Source: CAZKGE01 sp964541695 (GTDB lineage Bacteria; Bacillota; Clostridia; Christensenellales; CAG-138). Taken from it: a stretch of 27,949 nt of DNA. This document shows, in pieces, positions 15,269-22,612 of this stretch (its first letter is position 1; every line of letters begins with the position of its first letter). Where the stretch lies: assembly GCA_964541695.1 (NCBI GenBank), contig CAZIRB010000020.1, forward strand, positions 1 through 27,949, in the 5' to 3' direction. The notes beneath the pieces were generated by a model, which was not told where the DNA came from, did not search any database, and saw only the letters and a list, made by a program, of their open reading frames with translations. The position numbers and the translations under genes were made by a program.

Positions 15269-16954
15269 TCAGTCTATGCGCATGTATCCCGCAATCGCCG
15301 CGGGATCCGGCGTGATGAACGCGGTGTGGTACGTTGTATACACGACCATGCCCGGCCGCGCGCCGGACGGCTTTTTGACAAAGCGGCGCGGCGTGTAGTC
15401 CACCGGCACGTTCGAGGACGCGCGCGCCTTGCTGTAAAAGGCCGCGAGCTGGCAGGCCGCGTACAGCGTCTCGCGGCTGGGCTCCGCCACGCAGTCGACG
15501 ATCACGTGCGAGCCGGGGCTGTTTTTGACGTGCACGAAATAGTTCTCCGGCGCGGCCTTATGCAGCGTCAGCTCGTCGTTCTGGCGGTTGTTTTTGCCGA
15601 CGTAGATGCGCGTGCCGTCCGGGGCCAGGAACTGCATGGGCTTTGTGGGCGGCGATTTTTGCCGCTTCTTTACGCCGACATCGGCTTTCATGTACCGCAG
15701 CGCGATCATCTCGTCGCGGATTTCGGCAAGCTCGCGCGCGTCGCCGCATTTTTCGATGTTGTCGAGCTGGCCCTCGAGGTAGGCGATCTCGATAAGCAGG
15801 TCGTCGCGGCGCGAGAGCGCGTATTCGCGCGCCGTCCGGCTCTTTCTGTACTGCTTGAAGTACCGCTGCGCGTTCTCCTGCGGCGTCAGCAGCGGGTCGA
15901 GCGCGACCGAAACGACCGCGGGCGGGTCGGCGTAGTAGTTCTCCAGCGCTGCAAGGCTCTGGCCGCGGCGCAGGCGGTACAGGTTTGCGGTGATCAGCTC
16001 GCCGTACAGCCGCAGCTTCTCGTGCGCCTCCTCGCCCTCGATGGCCTCGTTGTAGGCGGCGAGCTTGTTGGCCGCGCGCCCGAGGTGATTTTCGACCGCG
16101 CGGCGCAGCGCCTGGCTATTGCGCTGGACGCGGACGATGCGGTCCTTCTCCTCGTAGAACGCATCGTACGCTTCGGAGAGGCTCCCCATGCGCTCGCCGC
16201 CCTCGACAAAAAACGGAAACACGCCGATCGGCTCCGACAGCACGTTTCGTACGAGCGCCGCCTCGTACGGGCCGTCGCGCAGGGCAAGCAGCCGGTCCGT
16301 GATGCGCTCGGATTGCGTCTCGCCGCCGACGAGCGCGCGCGCCGTGGTCTTGGACAGGCCGAGGAAGCGGTCGCTCAGGAACGCGTCGGGGCGCTCGGCG
16401 GATGCGAGCAGTTCGATGAGCGCATCCCTTCCGAGCGCAAACGCGTCGAGCTTGTCCTGCGCGGGCGGGTTCTCGTAGGGAAAGCCCGGCAGCACGGCGC
16501 GCACGCTCGACGCGCCGAGGCCGACGCGCCGTATCGCGTCGAGAATCGCGCCGTCCGGGCCGACGAGCACGATGTTGGAGTATTTGCCCGTCAGCTCGAC
16601 GACGAGGCGGTAGCGCGCCTCGTCGAACAGCTCGTCGCGCGCCGAGATCGTGACCGTCGCGATGCGGTCCATGCCGGTCTGCTCGACGGACTCGATCCTG
16701 CCGCCGACGAGCTTTTTTCTTAGCAGCATGCAGTACGCGGGCGCCGTGTCCGGATTTTGGTAGGCAATCTCGGTCGCCTGCACGCGGCCGTTCTGCGGAT
16801 GGCAGGAGACGTACAGCTTTTTCGTCGTGCCCATCGTGCGCACGGTGAACAGCAGCGCGTCGCAGTCCGGCTGCTGCACCTTGTCGATCTTGCCGCCGAT
16901 AAGGGACTGCAGCTCATAGAGCATCGCGCGTAGCGACAGGCCGTCCATGGCCAT
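15269..16954 (-). CDS. rqcH: RqcH/Rqc2 (NFACT family) ribosome quality control factor
   Basis: Binds 50S-nascent chain complexes after ribosome stalling and recruits tRNA-Ala to add alanine tails in bacteria; formerly annotated as fibronectin-binding protein FbpA. The 561-residue product has the NFACT-N domain beginning MDGLSLRAMLYEL, with the functionally essential DR pair at residues 96-97 (TGMDRIATVT), helix-hairpin-helix and coiled-coil regions rich in Glu/Arg/Leu in the middle, and a C-terminal NFACT-R domain (RIYVGKNNRQNDELTL, HVKNSPGSHVIV). A strong GAGGAGGT lies upstream of the ATG at 16954. It has its own promoter (17049-17021). Confidence 0.95.
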   Translation of the reverse strand: MAMDGLSLRAMLYELQSLIGGKIDKVQQPDCDALLFTVRTMGTTKKLYVSCHPQNGRVQATEIAYQNPDTAPAYCMLLRKKLVGGRIESVEQTGMDRIATVTISARDELFDEARYRLVVELTGKYSNIVLVGPDGAILDAIRRVGLGASSVRAVLPGFPYENPPAQDKLDAFALGRDALIELLASAERPDAFLSDRFLGLSKTTARALVGGETQSERITDRLLALRDGPYEAALVRNVLSEPIGVFPFFVEGGERMGSLSEAYDAFYEEKDRIVRVQRNSQALRRAVENHLGRAANKLAAYNEAIEGEEAHEKLRLYGELITANLYRLRRGQSLAALENYYADPPAVVSVALDPLLTPQENAQRYFKQYRKSRTAREYALSRRDDLLIEIAYLEGQLDNIEKCGDARELAEIRDEMIALRYMKADVGVKKRQKSPPTKPMQFLAPDGTRIYVGKNNRQNDELTLHKAAPENYFVHVKNSPGSHVIVDCVAEPSRETLYAACQLAAFYSKARASSNVPVDYTPRRFVKKPSGARPGMVVYTTYHTAFITPDPAAIAGYMRID

Positions 16955-17020
16955 AAAAGCGACCTCCTCTTTGCTTGCCGCGGGCCGCGGCCCGGATAAA
17001 ATCCATGCGGGAACGGTTTT

Positions 17021-17049
17021 ATTGTAGCGGCTTTGGCCGTACGGAGCAA
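17021..17049 (-). promoter_or_regulatory. sigma-A promoter of rqcH
   Basis: On the minus strand: TTGCTC (17049-17044), 17 bases, TACAAT (17026-17021). It begins just after the rpsT terminator. The transcript leader of about 60 bases contains a palindrome CGGGCCGCGGCCCG (16981-16994) before the ribosome site. Confidence 0.55.
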
Positions 17050-17051
17050 GG

Positions 17052-17082
17052 AAAACGGACGCCGCATGTGCTGCAACGTCCG
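17052..17082 (-). terminator. intrinsic terminator of rpsT
   Basis: Minus-strand stem CGGACGTTGC with GCGGCGTCCG (10 pairs, two of them G-U), 7-base loop, then TTTTCCTT. It lies 28 bases after the rpsT stop. Confidence 0.7.
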
Positions 17083-17109
17083 CTCAATATCGAAACGACC
17101 GTATGGGGT

Positions 17110-17373
17110 TTACTCGGCGACGGCGCGCTTCTTGGCAAGCTGCGCTTTCTTGCGGTTGGCGGCGTTTTTATGGATCACGCCCTTGGCGGCAGCCCTGTCG
17201 ACGGCGCTGACTGCATTCAGAAACGCCGCGTCCGTGGCCTTCGCATCGCCCGCAGCGACCGCTTCATCGTAGCGGCGGATGGTCGTCTTCATTTCGGACT
17301 TTACCATACGGTTACGAAGATTCTGCTTCTGGGATACGCCGATCCTCTTGATCGCGGACTTGATGTTTGCCAA
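17110..17373 (-). CDS. rpsT: Ribosomal protein S20
   Basis: Primary 16S rRNA-binding protein of the 30S subunit. The 87-residue product is a Lys/Arg/Ala-rich helical bundle with the S20 signature: ANIKSAIKRIGVSQKQNLRN at the start, VKSEMKTTIRRYDEAV, AVSAVDRAAAKGVIHKNAAN and RKKAQLAKK near the end. Start is TTG 17373 (GGGGGTG about 9 bases upstream); a non-AUG start is also known for rpsT of E. coli, where it is linked to autoregulation. Monocistronic, with promoter at 17449-17421 and its own terminator. Confidence 0.96.
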   Translation of the reverse strand: MANIKSAIKRIGVSQKQNLRNRMVKSEMKTTIRRYDEAVAAGDAKATDAAFLNAVSAVDRAAAKGVIHKNAANRKKAQLAKKRAVAE

Positions 17374-17420
17374 ACCTGTACACCCCCAATCCTAGGAAAT
17401 TTTAAACTCGAACAGAGGAC

Positions 17421-17449
17421 ATTTTACCATATAGGAACGCCCAATGCAA
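17421..17449 (-). promoter_or_regulatory. sigma-A promoter of rpsT
   Basis: On the minus strand: TTGCAT (17449-17444), 17 bases, TAAAAT (17426-17421) with TGG immediately before it (extended -10). Predicted start about 17414, giving a leader of roughly 40 bases. Confidence 0.75.
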
Positions 17450-17652
17450 GCGGTATTTCGCACATTCCGCTTTCATAATAGCGGGCGTTTTGCCGCGGCG
17501 CGCCCGGGCCGGAGCGGTTCGGGTCGATCCCCGCGGCGGAGGGGAAGCGCATGGCCGGATCCGCCAGGCGGCGGCGCATTCCATACTTTCCACGGGCCCG
17601 TTCCTTTCAAAATCAGTATAACACAATTTCACATTTTCGTCGCATTTTACGA
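17450..17652. other. gene-free stretch between rpsT and the groE promoter
   Basis: No convincing gene. It is GC-rich from 17480 to 17600 and AT-rich from 17605 to 17660. On the minus strand an extended -10 (TGTTATACT, 17623-17615) stands alone without a -35. It could drive a second, longer rpsT transcript with a leader of over 200 bases. A 63-codon frame (17593-17402, GTG start after AAAGGA) is open on the same strand but looks non-coding. Confidence 0.4.
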
Positions 17653-17680
17653 TTGACTTGATGGTCGATCGTGGTATAAT
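17653..17680 (+). promoter_or_regulatory. sigma-A promoter of groESL
   Basis: TTGACT (17653-17658), 16 bases, perfect TATAAT (17675-17680) with TGG before it (extended -10). The CIRCE operator begins 12 bases after the -10. Confidence 0.9.
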
Positions 17681-17692
17681 AATCCACGAAGC

Positions 17693-17719
17693 TTAGCACT
17701 CATCTAAATCGAGTGCTAA
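17693..17719 (+). promoter_or_regulatory. CIRCE operator (HrcA binding site)
   Basis: Perfect consensus: TTAGCACTC (17693-17701), 9-base spacer, GAGTGCTAA (17711-17719). It overlaps the start region of the groESL transcript, so heat-shock control by the repressor HrcA is predicted. hrcA itself is not in this window. Confidence 0.97.
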
Positions 17720-17761
17720 CAATTTCATCGAATACGGAATCAATATAGGAGGCAATGCACA

Positions 17762-18046
17762 ATGAAACTGAAACCCCTGGCTGACAGAGTCGTCATCCGC
17801 AACATCGAGAACGAGGAAGTGACGAAGGGCGGTATCGTGCTGCCCGGCAGCGCGAAGGAAAAGCCGCAGATGGCGGAGGTCGTCGCGGTCGGCCCCGGCG
17901 GCGTGGTGGACGGCAAGGAAATCACCATGTACGTCAAGGTCGGCGAGAAAGTGATCTTCTCCAAGTATGCGGGTACCGAAGTCAAGCTCGACGGCACCGA
18001 GTACATCGTGGTCCGCCAGAACGACATCCTGGCGGTCGTGGAATAA
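17762..18046 (+). CDS. groES: Co-chaperonin GroES
   Basis: Heptameric 10-kDa lid of the GroEL chaperonin. The 94-residue product shows LKPLADRVVIRNIENEE, the mobile loop with TKGGIVLPGSAKEKPQMAEV (IVLP contacts GroEL), VVAVGPGG and the end YIVVRQNDILAVVE. AGGAGG at about 17747-17752 sets the ATG. First gene of the HrcA-controlled groESL operon, 18 bases before groEL. Confidence 0.98.
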   Translation: MKLKPLADRVVIRNIENEEVTKGGIVLPGSAKEKPQMAEVVAVGPGGVVDGKEITMYVKVGEKVIFSKYAGTEVKLDGTEYIVVRQNDILAVVE

Positions 18047-18064
18047 GCAAGGAGGGAAGAAGAT

Positions 18065-19690
18065 ATGGCAAAGCAGCTCAAATACGGCGAGGAAGCAAGA
18101 CGCGCGCTGGAGACGGGACTCAATAAGCTCACCAACACCGTGAAGATTACGCTGGGGCCGAAGGGCCGCAACGTCGTGCTCGACAAGAAATACGGCGCGC
18201 CGATGATCACCAACGACGGCGTGACCATCGCCAAGGAGATCGAGCTCGAGGACGCGTTTGAGAATATGGGCGCGCAGCTCGTTAAGGAAGTCGCGACCAA
18301 GACCAACGACGTGGCCGGCGACGGCACGACGACCGCGACGCTGCTCGCGCAGGCGATCGTCCGCGAGGGCATGAAGAACGTGGCCGCCGGCGCCAACCCC
18401 ATGGTACTCCGCCGCGGCATCGAGGCCGCCGTTGAGACCGCCGTCGAGGCGCTTAAAGGTCTGTCCAAGCCGGTCAGCAGCAAGCAGGCGATCGCGCAGG
18501 TCGCGTCGATCTCCGCGGGCGACGAGAAGGTCGGCCAGCTGATCTCCGACGCCATGGAGAAGGTCGGCAACGACGGCGTCATCACGGTCGAGGAGTCCAA
18601 GACCATGAAGACCGAGCTCAACATCGTCGAGGGCATGCAGTTTGACCGCGGCTACGCGTCCGCCTACATGGCGACCGACACCGAGAAGATGGAAGCGGTA
18701 CTCGACAACCCGCTCATCCTCATTACCGATAAGAAGATCAGCAACATCCAGGAGATCCTGCCGCTGCTCGAGAAGGTTGTGCAGCAGGGCAAAAAGCTCC
18801 TGATCATTGCCGAGGAAGTCGAGGGCGAGGCGCTCACGACGCTCGTCATCAATAAGCTCCGCGGCACGTTTACCTGCGTGGCCGTCAAGGCGCCGGGCTT
18901 CGGCGACCGCCGCAAGGCCATGCTGCAGGATATCGCGATCCTGACCGGCGGCCAGGTGATCTCCGACGAGCTCGGTCTCGACCTCAAGGAAGCCACGATC
19001 TCGCAGCTCGGCACGGCCCGCCAGGTCAAGGTCGACAAGGAGAACACAGTCATCGTCGAGGGCGGCGGCAGCGCCAAGGACATCCAGGCCCGCATCGCGT
19101 CGATCAAGGCGCAGATCGAGGACACGACGTCCGATTACGACAAGGAGAAACTGCAGGAGCGGCTCGCCAAGCTCGCCGGCGGCGTCGCGGTGATCGCGGT
19201 CGGCGCGGCCACCGAGGTCGAGATGAAGGAGTTCAAGCTGCGCATCGAGGACGCGCTGTCCGCAACGCGCGCGGCCGTCGAGGAGGGCATCGTGCCCGGC
19301 GGCGGCGTGGCGCTGCTCAACGTGATCGAGAACGTCAAGAAGCTCGAGGAGAGCTGCACCGGCGATAAGAGGACCGGCGTGCAGATCATCCTGCGCGCGC
19401 TCGAGGAGCCCGTCCGCCAGATCGCGACGAACGCTGGCGTCGAGGGTTCGGTCGTGGCCGAGAACATCAAGCGCGAGAAAAAACCGGGCTACGGCTTCGA
19501 CGCCGCCGCCGGCGAGTACTGCATGATGGCCGACCGCGGCATCATCGACCCGACCAAGGTCGCGCGCTCCGCTCTGCAGAACGCGGCCTCCATCGCGGCG
19601 ATGATCCTGACCACCGAGAGCCTCGTGGCCGACATTCCGACCCCGCCGGCGCCCGCGCCCGCGGCTCCGGACATGGGCGGCATGTATTAA
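18065..19690 (+). CDS. groEL: Chaperonin GroEL
   Basis: ATP-dependent folding chaperonin (tetradecamer), cytosolic. The 541-residue product has the nucleotide-site motifs TLGPKGRNVVLDK and NDVAGDGTTTATLLAQAI, the apical-domain stretch EGMQFDRGYAS, VKAPGFGDRRKAMLQDIAIL, and the equatorial signature VEEGIVPGGGVALL. The C-terminal tail is a Pro/Ala run ending DMGGMY, a short version of the usual Gly-Gly-Met tail. GGAGGG lies 8-10 bases before the ATG. Cotranscribed with groES under CIRCE; a strong hairpin follows at 19711. Confidence 0.98.
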   Translation: MAKQLKYGEEARRALETGLNKLTNTVKITLGPKGRNVVLDKKYGAPMITNDGVTIAKEIELEDAFENMGAQLVKEVATKTNDVAGDGTTTATLLAQAIVREGMKNVAAGANPMVLRRGIEAAVETAVEALKGLSKPVSSKQAIAQVASISAGDEKVGQLISDAMEKVGNDGVITVEESKTMKTELNIVEGMQFDRGYASAYMATDTEKMEAVLDNPLILITDKKISNIQEILPLLEKVVQQGKKLLIIAEEVEGEALTTLVINKLRGTFTCVAVKAPGFGDRRKAMLQDIAILTGGQVISDELGLDLKEATISQLGTARQVKVDKENTVIVEGGGSAKDIQARIASIKAQIEDTTSDYDKEKLQERLAKLAGGVAVIAVGAATEVEMKEFKLRIEDALSATRAAVEEGIVPGGGVALLNVIENVKKLEESCTGDKRTGVQIILRALEEPVRQIATNAGVEGSVVAENIKREKKPGYGFDAAAGEYCMMADRGIIDPTKVARSALQNAASIAAMILTTESLVADIPTPPAPAPAAPDMGGMY

Positions 19691-19710
19691 AAACAATACG
19701 GGAATCCGAT

Positions 19711-19742
19711 GCGGCGTGGCGGTTGCCACGCCGCTTTCCCTT
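19711..19742 (+). terminator. terminator of groESL
   Basis: Perfect 10-pair stem GCGGCGTGGC (19711-19720) with GCCACGCCGC (19725-19734), loop GGTT, then TTTCCCTT. The loop and 3' arm also carry the -35 of the next promoter. Confidence 0.75.
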
Positions 19743-19752
19743 GTGGTATACT
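19723..19752 (+). promoter_or_regulatory. sigma-A promoter of the NUDIX gene
   Basis: TTGCCA (19723-19728), 18 bases, TATACT (19747-19752) with TGG before it (extended -10). The -35 starts in the loop of the groESL terminator. Confidence 0.65.
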
Positions 19753-19786
19753 TTTGCGAAACGAAATCACCGGAGTACGAACGATC

Positions 19787-20203
19787 ATGAGGCCTGAAAA
19801 ACTGGAAAAATCCTGCGGCTGCATCATCCTGCGCGAGCGGCCGCAGCGGCGCGAGGTGCTGCTCGTGCAGAGCGCCAAGGGGCGGCACTGGTCCTTCCCG
19901 AAGGGACACATGGAATCGGGCGAGGACGAGCTGGCCACCGCCCGGCGCGAGGTGCTTGAGGAGACCGGGCTTGCCGTGGACATCCGCGACGGCTTCCGCG
20001 CGACCTCGCATTATCTCACCAGGCACCGCATCCCTAAGGAGGTCGTCTATTTCCTCGCGTCCGCGCCGGACACGCGCGTGACGATTCAAAAGGAGGAGAT
20101 CGCGACCTATGCCTGGCTGCCGATCCATAGCGCGATGCGGCGGCTGACCTACGCGCGCGATATGCAGGTGCTGCGCGAAGCGGTGGAGTATATCGGGGCG
20201 TAG
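19787..20203 (+). CDS. NUDIX hydrolase (Ap4A-hydrolase-like)
   Basis: Predicted Mg-dependent hydrolase of a nucleoside diphosphate linked to another moiety; the substrate cannot be told from sequence. The 138-residue product begins EKSCGCIILRERPQRREVLLVQS, has WSFPKGHMESGE and the complete Nudix box (GX5EX7REUXEEXGU, here residues from GHMESGE to REVLEETGL). KGHxExGE and the preceding WxFPKGH resemble bacterial and eukaryotic diadenosine tetraphosphatases (MutT/Ap4A type). ATG 19787 is chosen because CGGAG lies 11 bases upstream and the fold starts there; the frame is open further upstream but across the promoter and terminator. Single gene with its own promoter. Confidence 0.9.
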   Translation: MRPEKLEKSCGCIILRERPQRREVLLVQSAKGRHWSFPKGHMESGEDELATARREVLEETGLAVDIRDGFRATSHYLTRHRIPKEVVYFLASAPDTRVTIQKEEIATYAWLPIHSAMRRLTYARDMQVLREAVEYIGA

Positions 20204-20250
20204 GGTACGGGGCAAGGGGAACTGACTGGATAACTGGATACGCTTGGAAA

Positions 20251-20281
20251 GCGCCGTTCGCCGTTTTACGGCGGGCGGCGC
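20251..20281 (+). terminator. hairpin downstream of the NUDIX gene
   Basis: Continuous stem of about 13 pairs: GCGCCGTTCGCCG (20251-20263) with its complement at 20269-20281 (two G-U pairs), loop TTTTA. It is 47 bases past the stop. The T run after it is weak (TCTT). Confidence 0.5.
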
Positions 20282-20475
20282 TCTTGACGTATGTAGTGGG
20301 GTTTTCGAGCGACTTTTGCGGGGGCCTGCCCCCGCTTCTTTTCTTAAAGAAAAGAAGCAAAAGATGCAAAAGGCAACCTTTTACGAATCCTTTTCCTGCG
20401 GGTTTCCAAAGGGACTAGTCCCTTTGGCGGGGGGCGGGGCAGAGCCCCGTCTGTAGACTGGAGGCGAAGCCTCCA
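20251..20475. repeat. run of seven consecutive inverted repeats
   Basis: Seven non-overlapping or abutting hairpins fill this gap: 20251-20281; 20318-20335 (GCGGGGG/CCCCCGC, loop CCTG); 20334-20358 (12-base arms GCTTCTTTTCTT around one base); 20368-20382 (AAAAGG/CCTTTT, loop CAA); a 22-base perfect palindrome 20406-20427 centred on ACTAGT; 20435-20449 (CGGGGC/GCCCCG, loop AGA); 20459-20475 (TGGAGGC/GCCTCCA, loop GAA). It lies between the NUDIX stop and the stop of the convergent polymerase gene. The second hairpin, followed by TTCTTTTCTT, is a good plus-strand terminator. The rest resembles a dispersed intergenic repeat element; other copies are not in this window. Confidence 0.7.
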
Positions 20476-20479
20476 ACAT

Positions 20480-22546
20480 TCATTTTTGCCCCTCCCGCCG
20501 CAGTGCGGCGAGGATACCGAGAAACACGAACAGAAACGGCGTTGAGAACGGCTGTGCGATGTTGACGGCCGCCTGCACGGCGTAGGCGGCGACGCCGACG
20601 AAGCAGCCGAGCGCGAGCGGCTCGCGCTCGGCGCGCCGCAGCGCGGATACGGCGGCTGTGAGTAGCAGCCCCAGATAGGCGGCCAGCCCGGCCGCGCCGA
20701 TCGTCAGCAGGTATTGTAGGTATTCGTTGTGCGCGGTATCGAGCACCGCGTCCGAAAACAGCGGGTGCGGCAGATCGTAGCGGTACAGGCAGCCGGGACC
20801 GCCGCCGAACAGCTTGGCAAGCGGGAAAAACGAGCGGTACGCGTCGAGGGAGTACGCCCAGATTCTGCCGCGCTCGGTGCCCCAGTCCGCGTTCCATTTG
20901 ACAAAGCGGTCGAGCGAGCCGAACGAGCGGTCGGCAAGCAGCGTGTTGGCCAGGACTAGAAATACTGCGCCCGCAAGCAGCAGCGCGGCCAGCGCCAGCG
21001 CGTATGCTCTGCGTACGGTTTTTGCGTTTTTCAGTTTTTTAGTGAATAGGAGCGCGAGCAGACAGATGAGCGCGATCGTTACGGACACGGCGGGGCGCAG
21101 CAGGCCGCGCATAAAATAGGAAACGTACAGCTCGCCCCCGAGGCGCAGATGCAAAAAATACGCCAGGTGCATGGCGGCAAGCAGCGCGATGACGGTGATC
21201 GGGAAGCGGCGCAGCGGCCGTGGCTGACCGATCAAAAACAGCGGGAACAGCAGCAGCGCCGCGATAAACGCAAGCACAAAGCTCTCGCTGCCCGAGAGCA
21301 GCATGCCGTACGCGCCCAAAAGCAGCGCGACGCCCGCCGGGATCGATCGTGCGGGCGTTTCGGCATAGCAAAAGAACGCGAGAACAGCGGGGAACAGCAC
21401 GGCAAGCACGCTGCCGTAGAAGTCGAGGTTGCCGACCGTGGAGATGTAGCGCACGCGGTCCAACCGACTTAATTCCGCGCGGATTTGCAGCGGATCGACC
21501 GAGAGATCGTTCAGCATCGCGACCGCGCACACGATGGCAAAGCCCGTAACGAGCGCGAGGAAACCGGCGTATGTAAATCGGAAGCGCCGCGAAACGGCAA
21601 AATATACCGCGGCGTACGCGAACGCCGTGATCAAACCCTGATAACGGTTGTACTGGCCGATTAAAGTCTCGCTGAAGCGCGCGGACAGCGCGCCGGACAG
21701 CGCGAACAGCAATAAAAACGCGAGCATGCAGCAATCCGCCGCCGAGAGCCGCGCGCGCGACGCCGGCTGCCTAGGCGTGCCGCCCTGCAGGTCGGCGTAC
21801 CCGGCTGCCCATGCGTCTTCGGCGGCCGCATCGGCTTCGGCGCGGTTGCTTCCCGCTCCCGCCGCGTAGGTCGCCCAAGCCACGCACCGTGTGTTGCCGC
21901 ATTCGGCGTTCTCGGCGGCTAAGCCAGCTTCGGCGCGGTTGCTTCCCGCTCCCGCCGCGCAAGTCGCCCGAGCCACGCGCCGTGCGTCGCCGCATTCGGC
22001 GTTCTCGGCGGCTAAGCCGGCTTCGGCGCGGTCGGCTCCTGTCCCTGCCGCCACGGTCGTTCCGGCCACGTGCCACGCGTCGCCATATTCGGTGTCCCCT
22101 GCGGCCGCTCCGACCGCCCCTGCCAGGCTCCGCGCCTCCGACGTATCGTCAGCTTTGGCGGCCGCTCCGCGTTCTGCCATTTTGGAATCGTCGAAACCGG
22201 CCTCCACCGCTCCTAACTCCGACGTCCCTGCCGTGTTCCAAGGTTCCGCTATTCCCGCGGCGTCCGTTCCGCCGGCCGCGCTCCCGCGCCGCTTCCGCCG
22301 CGCGAACCCGGGCAGCAAGCAAAAAAACTGGACCGCGAGATAGACCGCGCTGACGGCCAGAAAATACAGGTGCTTTGTTTCCGTAATGTCGTAATAGCCG
22401 TCGTTGACCGCGAGCGGCAGCCCGAGCAGCACGAAGCACAGATAAGCGGCCGTGGCCCGCTCGGCGAGCGCGCCTCGGCGCGCGCCGCCGCGCGGCGGCC
22501 GCTTATGACCGCAAGAGATCATGGTTTGTTTACAATTCCGTTCCAT
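20480..22546 (-). CDS. O-antigen ligase/polymerase-like (Wzy_C) membrane protein with tandem repeats
   Basis: Predicted polytopic membrane protein of 688 residues in the O-antigen ligase (Wzy/WaaL-like) family, likely acting on a cell-surface polysaccharide. About 12 hydrophobic segments are visible, and the C-terminal part has the Wzy_C pattern LFGGGPGCLYRYDLPHP followed by DTAHNEYLQYLLTIGAAGL. Between the first two and the later membrane segments lies a hydrophilic Ala/Gly/Glu-rich insert of about 170 residues (about 70-240) containing 31-residue repeats. I prefer ATG 22546 (AAGGGA 3-4 bases upstream); ATG 22582 has no ribosome site. No sugar or flippase genes adjoin it, so its polymer is unknown. 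Divergent from the lipoprotein gene at 22650. Confidence 0.8.
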   Translation of the reverse strand: MERNCKQTMISCGHKRPPRGGARRGALAERATAAYLCFVLLGLPLAVNDGYYDITETKHLYFLAVSAVYLAVQFFCLLPGFARRKRRGSAAGGTDAAGIAEPWNTAGTSELGAVEAGFDDSKMAERGAAAKADDTSEARSLAGAVGAAAGDTEYGDAWHVAGTTVAAGTGADRAEAGLAAENAECGDARRVARATCAAGAGSNRAEAGLAAENAECGNTRCVAWATYAAGAGSNRAEADAAAEDAWAAGYADLQGGTPRQPASRARLSAADCCMLAFLLLFALSGALSARFSETLIGQYNRYQGLITAFAYAAVYFAVSRRFRFTYAGFLALVTGFAIVCAVAMLNDLSVDPLQIRAELSRLDRVRYISTVGNLDFYGSVLAVLFPAVLAFFCYAETPARSIPAGVALLLGAYGMLLSGSESFVLAFIAALLLFPLFLIGQPRPLRRFPITVIALLAAMHLAYFLHLRLGGELYVSYFMRGLLRPAVSVTIALICLLALLFTKKLKNAKTVRRAYALALAALLLAGAVFLVLANTLLADRSFGSLDRFVKWNADWGTERGRIWAYSLDAYRSFFPLAKLFGGGPGCLYRYDLPHPLFSDAVLDTAHNEYLQYLLTIGAAGLAAYLGLLLTAAVSALRRAEREPLALGCFVGVAAYAVQAAVNIAQPFSTPFLFVFLGILAALRREGQK
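21834..22112 (-). repeat. 93-base (31-codon) tandem repeat inside the polymerase gene
   Basis: About three in-frame copies of 93 bases, at 21834-21926, 21927-22019 and 22020-22112. The plus-strand phrase GCTTCGGCGCGG recurs at 21834, 21927 and 22020. The first two copies are nearly identical and the third has diverged. Encoded units read like RAEAGLAAENAECG then ARATCAAGAGSN, unusual for a membrane polymerase. Confidence 0.85.
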
Positions 22547-22553
22547 ATTTCCC

Positions 22554-22582
22554 TTGACATTGGCAAAAAAAGTTATTAGCAT
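22554..22582 (+). promoter_or_regulatory. sigma-A promoter of the lipoprotein gene
   Basis: Perfect TTGACA (22554-22559), 17 bases, TAGCAT (22577-22582). Predicted start near 22589, inside the inverted repeat 22584-22612. Confidence 0.6.
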
Positions 22583-22583
22583 A

Positions 22584-22612
22584 TATGTGTACTATCACGG
22601 CTAGTACACATA
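22584..22612. promoter_or_regulatory. candidate operator: inverted repeat between divergent genes
   Basis: Perfect 11-base arms TATGTGTACTA (22584-22594) and TAGTACACATA (22602-22612) around TCACGGC. It covers the predicted transcription starts of both divergent promoters, the normal place for a repressor site. The binding protein is unknown. Confidence 0.6.

Noticed and set aside
15260..16723. Long plus-strand frame opposite rqcH
   Set aside because: Shadow of a GC-rich gene; the minus-strand RqcH product is clearly conserved.
17402..17593. 63-codon minus-strand frame with GTG start and AAAGGA upstream
   Set aside because: Composition is Arg/Pro/Ala-rich like random GC-rich sequence, it has no family resemblance, and it runs across the rpsT promoter.
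17693..20215. Very long open frame (840 codons) antisense to groESL and the NUDIX gene
   Set aside because: It mirrors the codon structure of groEL, crosses CIRCE, a promoter and a terminator, and gives an Asp/Arg/His/Leu-rich product; the plus-strand genes explain the region fully.
21834..22112. CRISPR array
   Set aside because: The 93-base repeats are direct, contiguous, in frame with a protein and have no unique spacers.
22547..22582. Longer start (ATG 22582) of the polymerase gene
   Set aside because: No ribosome site upstream of it, whereas ATG 22546 has AAGGGA; kept only as an alternative.
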